NCBI GenBank assembly: GCA_029860075.1
Contig: JAOUBX010000002.1
Coordinates: 62,001 to 126,000 of the forward strand
Reading direction: 5' to 3'
Source of the DNA: Deltaproteobacteria bacterium
GTDB taxonomy: Bacteria; Desulfobacterota; JADFVX01
DNA length: 64,000 nucleotides
In this document: positions 44,648 to 53,259 of the stretch, piece by piece
Numbering within the stretch: the first letter of the stretch is position 1
Layout: every line of letters starts with the position of its first letter
The notes under the pieces: model-generated
Told to the model about the DNA's origin: nothing
Database searches by the model: none
The model's input: only the letters and a program-made list of their open reading frames with translations
Made by a program: the position numbers and the translations under genes

Positions 44648-46696
44648 TCAGTCCGGACTGTAGAAGGTCCATAGTGTTAATAAAAACTGGACACCCATTA
44701 TGCAGGGCCAATAGATTAATCTGGGAATAAGGTTATCCCTGTAGCTTACGATGATATAGCCCGATTTCATCTTCGACATAAAAGCATTTACCGCAACGAG
44801 GGGAATGCAGAGATAGATAAAAAAGTAAAAGAATTCGGCGTAGGTGATCTCCGGCGTACCGTAAGCGCCCCTTAGTTTCAGATGGGCAAGGAGGGCACCG
44901 AAAAAGAGCCCCGAAAAGGAACCGATGAGCCCCATCAGTTTAAAATCGACGAGCGTACTCTGATCGGGAATTCCCGTTATAATAAGGAGAAGCGCAAAGA
45001 GTATGGTATAGAGGAACATAATCGGAAAAAGGCTCGATATAAAGGGATCGAGAAACATCCTCTGGGTAACGAGGCTGAAGTTGAGCTCCGGCATCCGCCC
45101 TGCCGGGTCCCTTCCCGCAACACCCTCCCGGCTATGCCCCCCCGAAAGATCATAACTGAAAAAGCTGCTCTTTTTTGACCATCCCGGCAGAACCAGCCCT
45201 TCCCTTATGCCTGGAAGCGACTCGGGGCTAATAATGGAGTAGTATTCCAGGTCCGGCACACACATAACGGGCAACCTGCGCTCAACAGCCTGGATCCTTA
45301 TGGAAATACTTTTACTGTCAAAAGGGTAGAGACGGTATTTGAAACGCTGGCGCAATGTGGTTTCAAAATACCACTCCACCACCTTTTCACCCTCCTCTTC
45401 AGAACGGTATACTTCCCGGAGCTTGAGGCTCGTTGCATCGGGAAAAAGAACCCCCTCTTTGACAATCTTTTTTATTTTCGCATTATATCTCTGCCATACA
45501 CGGCCCGTTGCCTTAATGTTGACTCCGCCCGTAAAGTCGAGCGTAAAGACCTCTATCCCCGTAGGAATGTTGAGCACCTTGTCGGGATTCCAGTATGTAG
45601 CAACCCTGTCCGAGTTAATGATTCTGTCTATCCCTTCTTCATCTACAACGATTGTCTCTCTCTGATTTCCCGTCTGAGGCGCAGTGAGGGCAAGAGACCA
45701 AATAAAGGAGATTCCCGCCAGTATGGCAAGGCATGACGAGATAGAAACGGCCCACATGCGCCCCTTCCCCCCCTTGTATATTCCAAAGAGGAGGCAAAAG
45801 AACAGTATCATAGTGAAAACGGCCAGGAAACATATGGGGAAGAGACGCTGCCGCAGGTCCTGCATATTCCCGAGAAGTTCATCACGGATCAATACCGTTC
45901 CCAATGCCCACCCCGTCGCCGGAATAGGCGAAAAGGCAATCCATGAACTCTGGCCTGTAATCTCGTTCCTGAAGGGGATAAGCCCCTTATCGCCCCGAAG
46001 GGCCTTCTCCGCCATTTTGCCGAATTCCCTGGTATCCATCTCACCTGCAATATCGAAGATGCTCTTGCCGGAGTTCACATAATCTTTGACGGGGTGATAA
46101 AGAAAGGTCCCGCTGCCTGATATTACAAAGCTGTACCCCAGCCGTCCCAGATCGAGTGAGTCTGTATAACGCTTCAGGTCTGCAAGGTCATATTCGATGA
46201 ACACCTCACCGGTGATAATGCCCTCCTGCCCGGCAGCACTGGAGTGACTTATGGGTGAATTGAAGATGCGCATATGCTTTCCCGCTTCTTCCTTATTCCC
46301 CTTGCGCTGAAGATAAAAAGGTGAGTTCTTAAGAAATTTTTCGTCATGGAGATAGGGGACAAAAGCAGCGCCCATAGCCTCGATCATATCGTTATTATCG
46401 AGGATAGCTCTGAAACGCTTAACGATACCTCCCCTGGAGAGTTCGCCCGAAGCCAGACTGCGGGCAACATGGGCCGTTAAAGGTTTAATAGCCGATAAGT
46501 CCTTATTGATATTGCCGGCAGCTTTAGAGGCCTCGCTCATCGTTTTTTCACGGGCCTCTTCCTCTATACCGGCTTTTATGTATAAATATTGCCCCGTTAA
46601 AAAGGCCGTTACTGAAAAGGAAAGAATGAAAAAGGCGAGTAGAACATTGCGAATTTTAGAAGCGTCATAAGACAGGATCGTTTCGGAATCTTTCAT
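44648..46696 (-). CDS. Cache sensor fused to a pentameric ligand-gated ion channel (pLGIC-like)
   Basis: 682 residues from ATG at 46696. Upstream in-frame starts reach 46924 but run through a leader segment that is duplicated elsewhere. TM1 is at about 16-38, then a periplasmic Cache domain (about 39-280: YSFVISGSGTFLYHPVKD, TGWALGTVLIRDEL). A TM hairpin (285-307 and 314-337) has a positive loop KGGKGR. A beta-rich domain at about 344-545 has the bacterial pro-loop LYPFDSKSISIRI (YPFD at 457-460) and LPGW (503-506), placed as in the channel GLIC. The end of this domain, ELNFSLVTQR, leads into four TM helices (about 548-574, 581-606, 614-641, 657-679). The topology fits throughout: both sensor domains periplasmic, C-terminus outside. 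No Cys-loop cysteines, as in other prokaryotic members. Ion selectivity and ligand are unknown. Confidence 0.8.
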   Translation of the reverse strand: MKDSETILSYDASKIRNVLLAFFILSFSVTAFLTGQYLYIKAGIEEEAREKTMSEASKAAGNINKDLSAIKPLTAHVARSLASGELSRGGIVKRFRAILDNNDMIEAMGAAFVPYLHDEKFLKNSPFYLQRKGNKEEAGKHMRIFNSPISHSSAAGQEGIITGEVFIEYDLADLKRYTDSLDLGRLGYSFVISGSGTFLYHPVKDYVNSGKSIFDIAGEMDTREFGKMAEKALRGDKGLIPFRNEITGQSSWIAFSPIPATGWALGTVLIRDELLGNMQDLRQRLFPICFLAVFTMILFFCLLFGIYKGGKGRMWAVSISSCLAILAGISFIWSLALTAPQTGNQRETIVVDEEGIDRIINSDRVATYWNPDKVLNIPTGIEVFTLDFTGGVNIKATGRVWQRYNAKIKKIVKEGVLFPDATSLKLREVYRSEEEGEKVVEWYFETTLRQRFKYRLYPFDSKSISIRIQAVERRLPVMCVPDLEYYSIISPESLPGIREGLVLPGWSKKSSFFSYDLSGGHSREGVAGRDPAGRMPELNFSLVTQRMFLDPFISSLFPIMFLYTILFALLLIITGIPDQSTLVDFKLMGLIGSFSGLFFGALLAHLKLRGAYGTPEITYAEFFYFFIYLCIPLVAVNAFMSKMKSGYIIVSYRDNLIPRLIYWPCIMGVQFLLTLWTFYSPD

Positions 46697-46800
46697 TAAC
46701 CCCAACATTAAAATGCAGAAAAGCCTGAAAACATGAATCATATCATTCATATATGCGGAGTCAAGATTTTTTTGGTTCTTAAAGGGATAAATGGAAAGGC
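46685..46800. repeat. Duplicated leader segment, copy 1
   Basis: About 116 bp including the start codon and leader of the Cache-pLGIC gene. It is closely similar to 50281-50396 (GGAATCTTTCATTAACCC ... GGTTCTTAA). Only scattered mismatches are seen by eye. Confidence 0.85.
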
Positions 46801-47053
46801 GATGAGGTGTGTGTTTTTTAGACGTAGCAGAGAAAGTTGATGGGAAATACAAGCCAGGGCTTATAGGCGGGCTTTTCGGGGACAAAAGGAGCCTTCTAAG
46901 CCCGTTTTCGGACCTATATTTCAAACTTTTTCTTTTACTTTCAGTTAATTAGTTATGTCCAACCTCATTATGGCATTATGCATCCGAATTTCACTAACTT
47001 CTTCGTCACTACAGTTCTTTTCACTCTTTTATGGATCCCATTAATACACATCA

Positions 47054-48091
47054 TTACTCACACCCATCTACCGGAACTTTATGCTCCAGTAATGTTTCGG
47101 CAACAAATGGTGTTTGCTTACTTTCCGGCTTAACCGTTACTACGGTCGCATCTGCTGGAGCTTGAAAATCACCCCAGGCGTTCAAGCGCCACAGGTTAGG
47201 AGCGAGTTTCCCACCAAATTCTTTATCCATACAATAGGGATTCGTATCACCATGCAGTAAAAGGACAGGCTTACGAGGTTTGTTCCGCTCTCCAAAATCT
47301 CGGGAATTGAGCCTTAGATTATCACGAAAGCTCTGGAAGGCATCACAATGCATGTGATTAGTCGCTGTACAAGGGCCAGCTGCATCGGGAGACGTCACAT
47401 CGGCCTGAGTCACAATAACCATTGCCTTAGCACCTGCCTTCAAAGCAGCGTCAAAGGATTCTTCCATCCAGACCCGGTTTGCGTGATCCCGCGCATCAAC
47501 CATTGAAAGGGCCGCTTCAACATCATCTTTCAAAATCTCTATGCGGCCATTGTTGGTTGAAACAAGATGTACCGTCATAAAAAACACTCCATCTTTCATC
47601 CAACGGGCATTTTCAGGGAAATTGGGTTGACGCGCATAGAGCCAGCTTTCAGGAAGATCCAGGGGTTTTCTAAAAAACAATTGTCGCAAAAAATCAAGTT
47701 TGCCAAGCTCTGAAACAGGGTGCTTCAAAAAAGCACGGTCACAATCAGTCCACTCGTTATCACCGGGTGTATAAAAAACCCGTCCCGGCAGCAGACTGTA
47801 AACATCATTTCTTCGCTCCGTCAAGAGCTCTTCCGTACAAGCTTCCTCTCCACTTTTTAAATCACCATAATGAACCACAAAAGGAGGTCTGGCCACTTTG
47901 ATTGCTTTTGAAATAACTTTTTTAATTCGTTCGTTTTCTTTTTCAGAATAAGGGGTATCTCCAATAGCAATAAAACTCATCTCACTTTGGCTTTTTGCCA
48001 CTGCCGGTATGTTTACAATTATCAACATGGCCGCACATAAAATAAGTTTGAATAATCGATTTTCTATTTTTGCATGAATAATTTTAATCAT
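47054..48091 (-). CDS. Exported calcineurin-like metallophosphoesterase
   Basis: 345 residues from ATG at 48091, chosen for the GGAGG about 7 nt upstream; an upstream start adds 10 residues. The N-terminal signal peptide ends near AVA-KSQ (about 30-33), so it is periplasmic or secreted. Metal-site motifs in order: AIGDTPYSE, HYGDLKSG, YTPGDNEWTDC (the GDNE element) and LLLHGDTNP. Family members cleave phosphate mono- or diesters with two metal ions; the substrate is unknown. It stands alone with repeats on both sides. Confidence 0.8.
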   Translation of the reverse strand: MIKIIHAKIENRLFKLILCAAMLIIVNIPAVAKSQSEMSFIAIGDTPYSEKENERIKKVISKAIKVARPPFVVHYGDLKSGEEACTEELLTERRNDVYSLLPGRVFYTPGDNEWTDCDRAFLKHPVSELGKLDFLRQLFFRKPLDLPESWLYARQPNFPENARWMKDGVFFMTVHLVSTNNGRIEILKDDVEAALSMVDARDHANRVWMEESFDAALKAGAKAMVIVTQADVTSPDAAGPCTATNHMHCDAFQSFRDNLRLNSRDFGERNKPRKPVLLLHGDTNPYCMDKEFGGKLAPNLWRLNAWGDFQAPADATVVTVKPESKQTPFVAETLLEHKVPVDGCE

Positions 48092-48467
48092 TTGTTTCCT
48101 CCATTTTTCATCACTTCTCAACTACAGCAGAATGGGGATAGGTCTTGGCGGGTCGTTGCCCAAAGCAAAAGAGACCCTCAGACAGGCTCAGGGTGACCGG
48201 TTTTTTCTATCAAATATAACAACAATCCTGTCGTGCTGAGCCCGTCGAAGCACTTATCCGATTTGGGCAACAGCCCGTCAAGAAATGCCCCTATTACCTT
48301 GTATAAAGTTTTCTTCACTTCTTCGCCAAAATGACGCATTCACCCTATTGCAATATTACGTATTAAAAAAAATAATATTTTCAATACATTTCCAGCAAAT
48401 AACATACGAATTTTCATATCATCCGGAAACTGCATAACACCGGACTTCTCTTATCCGATTAAGGCAC

Positions 48468-48633
48468 AAAAAAGCCCGCAACCTGTATCAATCAGGTGCG
48501 GGCTTTTAATAGCAGTTAAGTTTTTTTTGGTTCCCCATTTCCTTATCCCCCGAATACATCCTCGACTCTTTTATCAAACCTTTTAGTCGTATGCAAGAAA
48601 AAAATAATTAATGAAATGTTTCACGCAAAGACG
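48468..48633. repeat. Repeat block A, copy 1
   Basis: It contains the hairpin GCCCGCAACCTG...CAGGTGCGGGC and the downstream string GGTTCCCCATTTCCT. The same order of elements recurs at 52730-52932, with drift and small insertions. Confidence 0.75.
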
Positions 48634-48799
48634 TTTATGCCCTATTATAAGAACTTTTGTACAGTTACTCGAGATGCTTGCCTCAAACAAAGAGCTTTCA
48701 AAGAAACGGGATGATCTTGAGCAAAAGGTATCGAGCCATGATCAGGCGATAACAGGGCTTATACATGCCATATATGGAATTAGCAAAGCCGGATATTAA
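48611..48799 (+). pseudogene. C-terminal remnant of an ORF6N-domain protein
   Basis: The reading frame gives RTFVQLLEMLASNKELSKKR and then a coiled-coil tail (LEQKVSSHDQAITGLIHAIYGI). This is the usual end of ORF6N (phage KilA-N-like) proteins, which normally exceed 150 residues. The N-terminal DNA-binding part is gone and the frame runs into repeat block B, ending SKAGY. Its 3' tip (from 48776) is also present at 51216. It is probably a dead gene fragment. Confidence 0.6.
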
Positions 48800-49018
48800 G
48801 GATAAGAGGCAGATAGTTAAAACTGAAGGATGACTGAACAGGGAAAGTGTCCTGAATTTTTCCTGTAGGGGGAGGTTTGAAGCCTTCCCCTATTTTTTTA
48901 GATTTTACTTAGAAGCTTCATTTTTCCCCTGAAAAGGGGCTTCTAAGGGTAAAAAAGAGGTGGTTCTTGAGGTTTTATGCTATTAAGTCATGCACTTAAC
49001 CTGGTCTGACGCCAAGCA
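48776..49018. repeat. Repeat block B, copy 1
   Basis: Closely similar to 51216-51463. It begins GGAATTAGCAAAGCC, passes through a terminator hairpin and an AGAAGCTTCATTTTTCCCC stretch, and ends near GGTCTGAC. It was probably the 3' region of an ORF6N gene. Confidence 0.8.
48868..48900 (+). terminator. Rho-independent terminator in repeat block B
   Basis: GGGGGAGG TTTGAAG CCTTCCCC then TATTTTTTT. A diverged copy (GGGAAAGG...CCTTCCC, TTATTTTTTT) is at about 51308-51341. It would have ended the ORF6N transcript. Confidence 0.65.
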
Positions 49019-49065
49019 CGCAAGCACGGCCAAACGTAGTTAGGCCCGACCTCATTATGAGGGGG

Positions 49066-49716
49066 TTACTTATTGTTTCTAAAATAGTAGTCAAAAGCAT
49101 CTGCCAACTCTGACAAAAACTGAGCCCCTTCAAAATGTTTAGAATCTCTTCCATGAAATTCAATAAATCCTACCTTTGTCTCAATATCATATTCACCCAG
49201 AGCTTCGTCAAGAAATAGGAAGCCTATACTTCCAAAAGTCTCATGTTCTTCTTCATTGTACCCATCTAGAAATAGAACAATACCTACCTTCTCTCCATCC
49301 TTATACATCTTGTAATGAACATCTTTTACGGCTATAGATTTCCCACCATAGCTTATATCATTAAGAGGGCTTCGCCTTGGGCGGTACTTAACGAATTCCC
49401 ACCTTTTTAAATTTGGCGCTGTAGAAAATAGTGACTCTACAGAGGGAAACGCATTTTTTATTCCACCTGCTGTAATCACAAACTCACGTTTACCATTTTC
49501 TTTGACTGGACCGAATTCAAAGGTTAGATCTGGATTGACATTTTTCATTTCATGAGAAAGTTTGTCAAAAATTGCTTCACGTTCTCGCTCGAAATGAAAA
49601 AGCCTTTCTTCATTATTCTCGAACCACTCCCAAAACTTTTGTTCCGGTGAGCCACCAAAAGCATTTGAGAAAGAAAATATTGCCATGATTATTATTCCCG
49701 CCTTTAGTTTATTCAT
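49066..49716 (-). CDS. Exported hypothetical protein
   Basis: 216 residues, not assigned to a named family. An N-terminal signal peptide (to about SNAFG, residue 21) predicts export. The mature part starts with KFWEWFENNEERLFHFE and continues with TFEFGPV, FVITAGGIKNAFPSVESL, APNLKRWEFVKYRPRR. This set of motifs I associate with a conserved but uncharacterised bacterial family. It is AT-rich relative to housekeeping genes in the window. It starts 4 nt after the preceding gene on the same strand, so the two are co-translated. Confidence 0.65.
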   Translation of the reverse strand: MNKLKAGIIIMAIFSFSNAFGGSPEQKFWEWFENNEERLFHFEREREAIFDKLSHEMKNVNPDLTFEFGPVKENGKREFVITAGGIKNAFPSVESLFSTAPNLKRWEFVKYRPRRSPLNDISYGGKSIAVKDVHYKMYKDGEKVGIVLFLDGYNEEEHETFGSIGFLFLDEALGEYDIETKVGFIEFHGRDSKHFEGAQFLSELADAFDYYFRNNK

Positions 49717-49720
49717 AAAA

Positions 49721-50146
49721 CTAATCAGTTTCTATTTTTTGTTTTAACTCAGTCAAAAACTTCCAAAAATCACCAGTATCAAATGCCACAACCCAGCCTG
49801 CCTCAATGAACATATCAACGCCATTAGATTTTGGTACTGTTACAAGCAAGTTAACTTTTGCTAATTTAACAGAAAAATCCCCTAATATGTGGCCTCGTGA
49901 ATATTTACTAGTTTCACCACCTTGCGATTTTTTAATAAACCCATATTTAGATAATATTTTTTCCAACTCTTCCATGGGATTATTAGCATTTGAAACTGAA
50001 GAGGGAAGAGTAACCCAGGTTCTATATTTTGGTAATAATGAAATAACAGGTTTTTTGGTGCCTATATTTCTATGTGGTAGTACTTTGTAGAGAATAGTAA
50101 TTCCTGAAACAGCTGCAACTACAAATATTATTAAATTAATATCCAT
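49721..50146 (-). CDS. Small single-TM hypothetical protein
   Basis: 141 residues, not recognised. One TM helix at about 4-22 with a soluble C-terminal domain (MEELEKILSKYGFIKK, LLVTVPKSNGVDMF). AT-rich. It is the first of a two-gene operon with the exported protein at 49066. Confidence 0.6.
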   Translation of the reverse strand: MDINLIIFVVAAVSGITILYKVLPHRNIGTKKPVISLLPKYRTWVTLPSSVSNANNPMEELEKILSKYGFIKKSQGGETSKYSRGHILGDFSVKLAKVNLLVTVPKSNGVDMFIEAGWVVAFDTGDFWKFLTELKQKIETD

Positions 50147-50280
50147 CTCATTTCCTATTGAACATCTTCGGAAAAATACCGCAAGAAGTTCTTAAGTAAA
50201 GTCAAGAGGAAAACGGAGATTTCCAGAGGATACAGCACCTAATTCCAGTTATTAAGTAATGTGTCCCCAGAACTTATTAG

Positions 50281-50396
50281 GGAATCTTTCATTAACCCCC
50301 ACCATTAAAATGCAGAAAAGCCTAAAATTTAAATCATATCATTCATATATGCGGAGTCAAGATTTTTTTGGTTCTTAATAGAACAAAGGGAAAGGC
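50281..50396. repeat. Duplicated leader segment, copy 2
   Basis: Matches 46685-46800. On the minus strand it also contains ATGAAAGATTCC, the first codons of the Cache-pLGIC gene, but the frame then diverges and stops after 17 codons (MKDSLISSGDTLLNNWN). It is a leader without its gene. Confidence 0.8.
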
Positions 50397-50511
50397 ACTG
50401 GAGAAATTCGCAGAGGCCATCGGAAAAAAACTCCACCTGGAAGTGACATAGTTAATATATGTTCTTTTCAAACTCGATTTTTTTTCACAGTGGAGCGAGG
50501 GAAGCCGAAGG

Positions 50512-50553
50512 CCAAGTTTAGTAACTTAGAAATTTATTTCGTTAAGGCACTTA
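50512..50553. repeat. CCAAGTTTAGTAACTTAG repeat, copy 1
   Basis: Two blocks, CCAAGTTTAGTAACTTAGAA (from 50512) and TTATTTCGTTAAGGCACTTA (50534-50553), lie side by side. In the copy at 57222-57289 they are separated by a hairpin of about 26 nt. Confidence 0.7.
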
Positions 50554-50674
50554 CACCCCTCAAGGGGGTACTGTAAAGAGTCCGGCTTGTCCGTGTCGGG
50601 CGACCTTTCTTTTGCATACGTTATCTTTTACCCTCAAGGGGCATAAAGGCCGTCAAAGAAAAGTATGAACCTTT

Positions 50675-50905
50675 TTAAATTAAGGTCCCCCTCTCCTTAT
50701 CCAAAAGCGCTTCAGAAATCTGCATTGACGTATCTTCCAATAAACTGATAAGGAATATCAAACCTTCCCTGCTTCGTCTGCTAAAAGTAAGCGCCCCCGA
50801 ACTGTAGGCCTGAAAATCCCTCAAAAAACCCAAAATAAAACTAACCCTCTGCAAGGCATCGATAGGATCATCCTCTTCATTTAAAAGTGGATTTATTCTC
50901 TTCAT
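50675..50905 (-). CDS. Small hypothetical protein
   Basis: 76 residues from ATG at 50905; GGAGGGG is well spaced for this start, while a GTG two codons earlier sits on top of it. Soluble, mostly helical: DDPIDALQRVSFILGFLRDF and LIFLISLLEDTSMQISEALL. Not recognised. The clean ribosome site and regular helices support a real gene amid repeats. Confidence 0.55.
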   Translation of the reverse strand: MKRINPLLNEEDDPIDALQRVSFILGFLRDFQAYSSGALTFSRRSREGLIFLISLLEDTSMQISEALLDKERGTLI

Positions 50906-51215
50906 TGTCACCCCTCCCTTAAGTATTTAGCTGTCAGCTTTTAGTTTAATCGTCATTGAAGTTATCTTTTAGCCCTTCCCACGCGCCCGAACGCAGTGAC
51001 AAAGTACTCTTGGGGTGAAGCGATCCCAAAAAATCTTTTGTCCTTCCTCTGCGCCTCTGCGTGAAACAAATCATTTTATCTTTAACCTCTCCATGAAATC
51101 CACGTAAATCCGTGCCCCATTATCCCTTTGCCCTTCCCGCGCGGCGGCCCAGATTTTTTTCTTTTCCTTCGTGAACCTTCGTGCCCGACCTGGATAAATA
51201 TGTCTTTCTTTCCAG

Positions 51216-51463
51216 GGAATTAGCAAAGCCGGATATTAAGGATAATATGCAGATAGTTAAAACTGAAGGATGGTTGAACAGGGAAAGTATCCTGAATTTT
51301 TACATGTAGGGAAAGGTTTGAAGCCTTCCCTTATTTTTTTGGATTTTCCTTAGAAGCTTCATTTTTCCCCTGAAAAAAATAAGGGGGGGGGTAGAAAAGA
51401 GGTGTTTTTGAAGTTTTATACTTTTAAATCAAAAAGTTAAATTGGTCTAACCCCAAGAACGGC
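51216..51463. repeat. Repeat block B, copy 2
   Basis: Closely similar to 48776-49018, same orientation, including the last codons of the ORF6N remnant and its terminator. Confidence 0.8.
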
Positions 51464-51527
51464 AAGCCTTTTGGATCAATGCCGAAAAACACAGCCGGAC
51501 TCCCCACGTTTTGAAATTCACAGGCAT

Positions 51528-51558
51528 AAAAAAAACCGCCAAACAGTCTGTTTGGCGG
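51528..51558 (-). terminator. Rho-independent terminator of the CARDB gene
   Basis: On the minus strand CCGCCAAACAG pairs with CTGTTTGGCGG and is followed by a run of T (the A run at 51528-51535). It lies 33 nt past the CARDB stop. Confidence 0.8.
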
Positions 51559-51591
51559 GCAAGTGTTTAAATCAGCTTAACCGTTACAGGC

Positions 51592-52425
51592 CTATGGAGA
51601 AATCACTTCAATGGTTGTTATTGAGGCCAGGGCGTTGTTCGTCTCGTCGCTCTCAGGCTGAGCGTCACTGTAGTAGTCCGCTATAACGCCCACATAGTAG
51701 GTTCCCGGCACAAGATCAGTTGGAATGGTGACCACCGAATCAACTGCGCTCTCTGCACCGGCGGCAATACCTCTATACCAGCTAGCGATCAGCCGGTCGG
51801 CAGTGGTGATAACCGCATCCGTCGACAGGTAGGCGCCGTTAAAGAAATAGTGCGATGTTGTTGACGTTCCCTGATTCGCTATGGTGCTGCTCACCGTCAT
51901 CTGCTCCCCGATGTTGATCGTAGTTACCGACGGTACAACCGATGTGGGCACAAGGTCTACATTGCGGATCACTTCGATGGTTGCTGTCGAAGCCAGGGCA
52001 TTGTTCGTCTCGTCAATCTCAGGCTGACTGTCGGAGTAGTCCGCTATGACGCCCACATAGTAGGTTCCCGGTGCAAGATTGATGGGAATGGTTACCACCC
52101 TATCAACTGTGCTCTCGGCACCGGCTGCAAGACTCAAGTTATACAGAGACATAACCATCTGGTCTACAACGGTGATAACCGCATCCGTCGACAGGTAGAT
52201 GCGGCTATAGAAATCGCTCCATATTGTTTCCGTTCCCTGGTTCGCTATGGTGCTGCTCACCGTCATCTGCTCCCCGGTGCTGATCGCGCTCACCGACGGC
52301 GTAACCGATGTGGGCACAAGGTCTACATCGGCAGGCATTACTGCCCAGGCGGAGTTAAAGGCAAAGATATAAATAAATGGAATGGTCCATTTGAAGCATA
52401 AAGACAAAATAATTTTTTTCATCAT
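51592..52425 (-). CDS. Secreted protein with two CARDB domains
   Basis: 277 residues. A signal peptide ends near AWA (about 28). Then two tandem CARDB (immunoglobulin-like) domains of about 120 residues, each starting VDLVPTSV.PSV and containing QMTVSSTIANQGT, APGTYYVGVIADY and ETNNALAS. The two units are also very alike at DNA level, so they arose by recent internal duplication. CARDB domains act in adhesion or as spacers in exported proteins. AGAGGTAATT precedes the ATG. It stands alone. Confidence 0.87.
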   Translation of the reverse strand: MMKKIILSLCFKWTIPFIYIFAFNSAWAVMPADVDLVPTSVTPSVSAISTGEQMTVSSTIANQGTETIWSDFYSRIYLSTDAVITVVDQMVMSLYNLSLAAGAESTVDRVVTIPINLAPGTYYVGVIADYSDSQPEIDETNNALASTATIEVIRNVDLVPTSVVPSVTTINIGEQMTVSSTIANQGTSTTSHYFFNGAYLSTDAVITTADRLIASWYRGIAAGAESAVDSVVTIPTDLVPGTYYVGVIADYYSDAQPESDETNNALASITTIEVISP

Positions 52426-52729
52426 AATTACCTCTTAATTAGGTTATTGATCTTTGTGTCTGGTTTATTGATATGAAAAATTTGCAGAAATTTGCGCCCG
52501 GAGTTCGGGACGCCTGGCGGGAGGAGCGCGTAAATATATCCCTAATTTCTTGTATTTCCCACAAACAAGGCAAAGTGCCATGCTCCCCCCCCCTAATAAA
52601 ATACATGGTTATGGTAAAATGAATAAAGGGGACAGTTTTCTTTTTGCTCTTTTCTTCCCAAAACACCCAACTCATGCAAAGAAAAGTAATCCCTTTTACT
52701 CCTGCTTCCGGAAAATATATCGATGCAAA

Positions 52730-52932
52730 CGCAAAAAAGCCCACAACCTGTATCAATCAGTTGCGGGCTTTTAATGGTATTTAATTTTTCCGGTTCCCCA
52801 TTTCCTAACCCCCCTATTTCGTCCTTGACTCTTCTATCAAACCTTACAGTCAAATGCAAGAGGAAAATACACTTTAGAGGTTGTAAAAAATAATCGATGA
52901 AATGTTCTCACGTGAAGGCGCAGAGACGCTAA
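52730..52932. repeat. Repeat block A, copy 2
   Basis: Same elements as 48468-48633: hairpin GCCCACAACCTG...GTTGCGGGC, GGTTCCCCATTTCCT, and GATGAAATGTT at the end, with about 35 nt of extra sequence. Confidence 0.75.
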
Positions 52933-53152
52933 AGAAGATATTTCAAAATGAGTTCTTATTGGAGAGGGATAAATGCAACTTGAAGATATTACGAATAAAG
53001 TTACTCCGTTAATAGCTGCATCATAATGGTGGGTTAGTCTTAGAGTACGAACATTGCAAAAAAATAACTTTCTTTGAGCATTAATCCGATTGCCGAAAGG
53101 GGGATTAATCCACCCTGCAAAAAACCTGTGGGCGGGCTTTTATAAAATGTCT

Positions 53153-53235
53153 GTCATTTCGAACAAAGAGAGAAATCTTTGTTTTTAATTTAAAGGGGAG
53201 TTTTAAGATTTCTCATCAAACCTTGTCGAAATGAC
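53153..53235. repeat. Palindromic TCATTTCGA repeat, copy 2
   Basis: GTCATTTCGA (53153-53162) pairs with TCGAAATGAC (53226-53235), with AGAAATCTT and AAGATTTCTC inside. Same family as 27871-27983. It is just downstream of hipA. Confidence 0.65.
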
Positions 53236-53259
53236 AGCTCATAGCAAAGCATACTAACT

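Larger units (their letters stand above)
48092..49065. other. 974-nt repeat region with a gene remnant
   Basis: From left to right: a stretch like 27.44-27.53 kb (CTCAGGGTGACCG..., near 48180-48260); repeat block A copy 1 (48468-48633) with a hairpin; an ORF6N remnant (48611-48799); repeat block B copy 1 (48776-49018) with a terminator. No intact gene. Confidence 0.65.
50147..50674. other. 528-nt repeat region
   Basis: It holds the second copy of the Cache-pLGIC leader (50281-50396) and the first copy of the CCAAGTTTAGTAACTTAG repeat (50512-50553). No gene was found. Confidence 0.6.
50906..51591. other. 686-nt non-coding region
   Basis: It contains short degenerate repeats (TCTGCGCCTCTGCGTG, GAACGCAGTGACAAAGT), repeat block B copy 2 (51216-51463) and the terminator of the CARDB gene (51528-51558). 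No gene was found. Confidence 0.6.
52426..53259. other. 834-nt repeat-bearing region
   Basis: It contains repeat block A copy 2 (52730-52932) and the TCATTTCGA palindrome (53153-53235). The stretch 52440-52730 holds a short minus-strand open frame without ribosome site or homology that I do not accept as a gene. Confidence 0.6.

Noticed and set aside
46697-46924. N-terminal extension of the Cache-pLGIC reading frame
   Set aside because: Covers a leader segment duplicated at 50281-50396; the encoded residues look random and place a long tail before the first TM helix.
48474-48506. Hairpin GCCCGCAACCTG...CAGGTGCGGGC considered as a CRISPR or attenuator element
   Set aside because: Only two diverged copies far apart (48474 and 52739), no spacers; it is part of repeat block A.
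52439-52756. Minus-strand open frame of 105 codons
   Set aside because: No ribosome site, mixed composition, crosses the edge of repeat block A and has no family motif.
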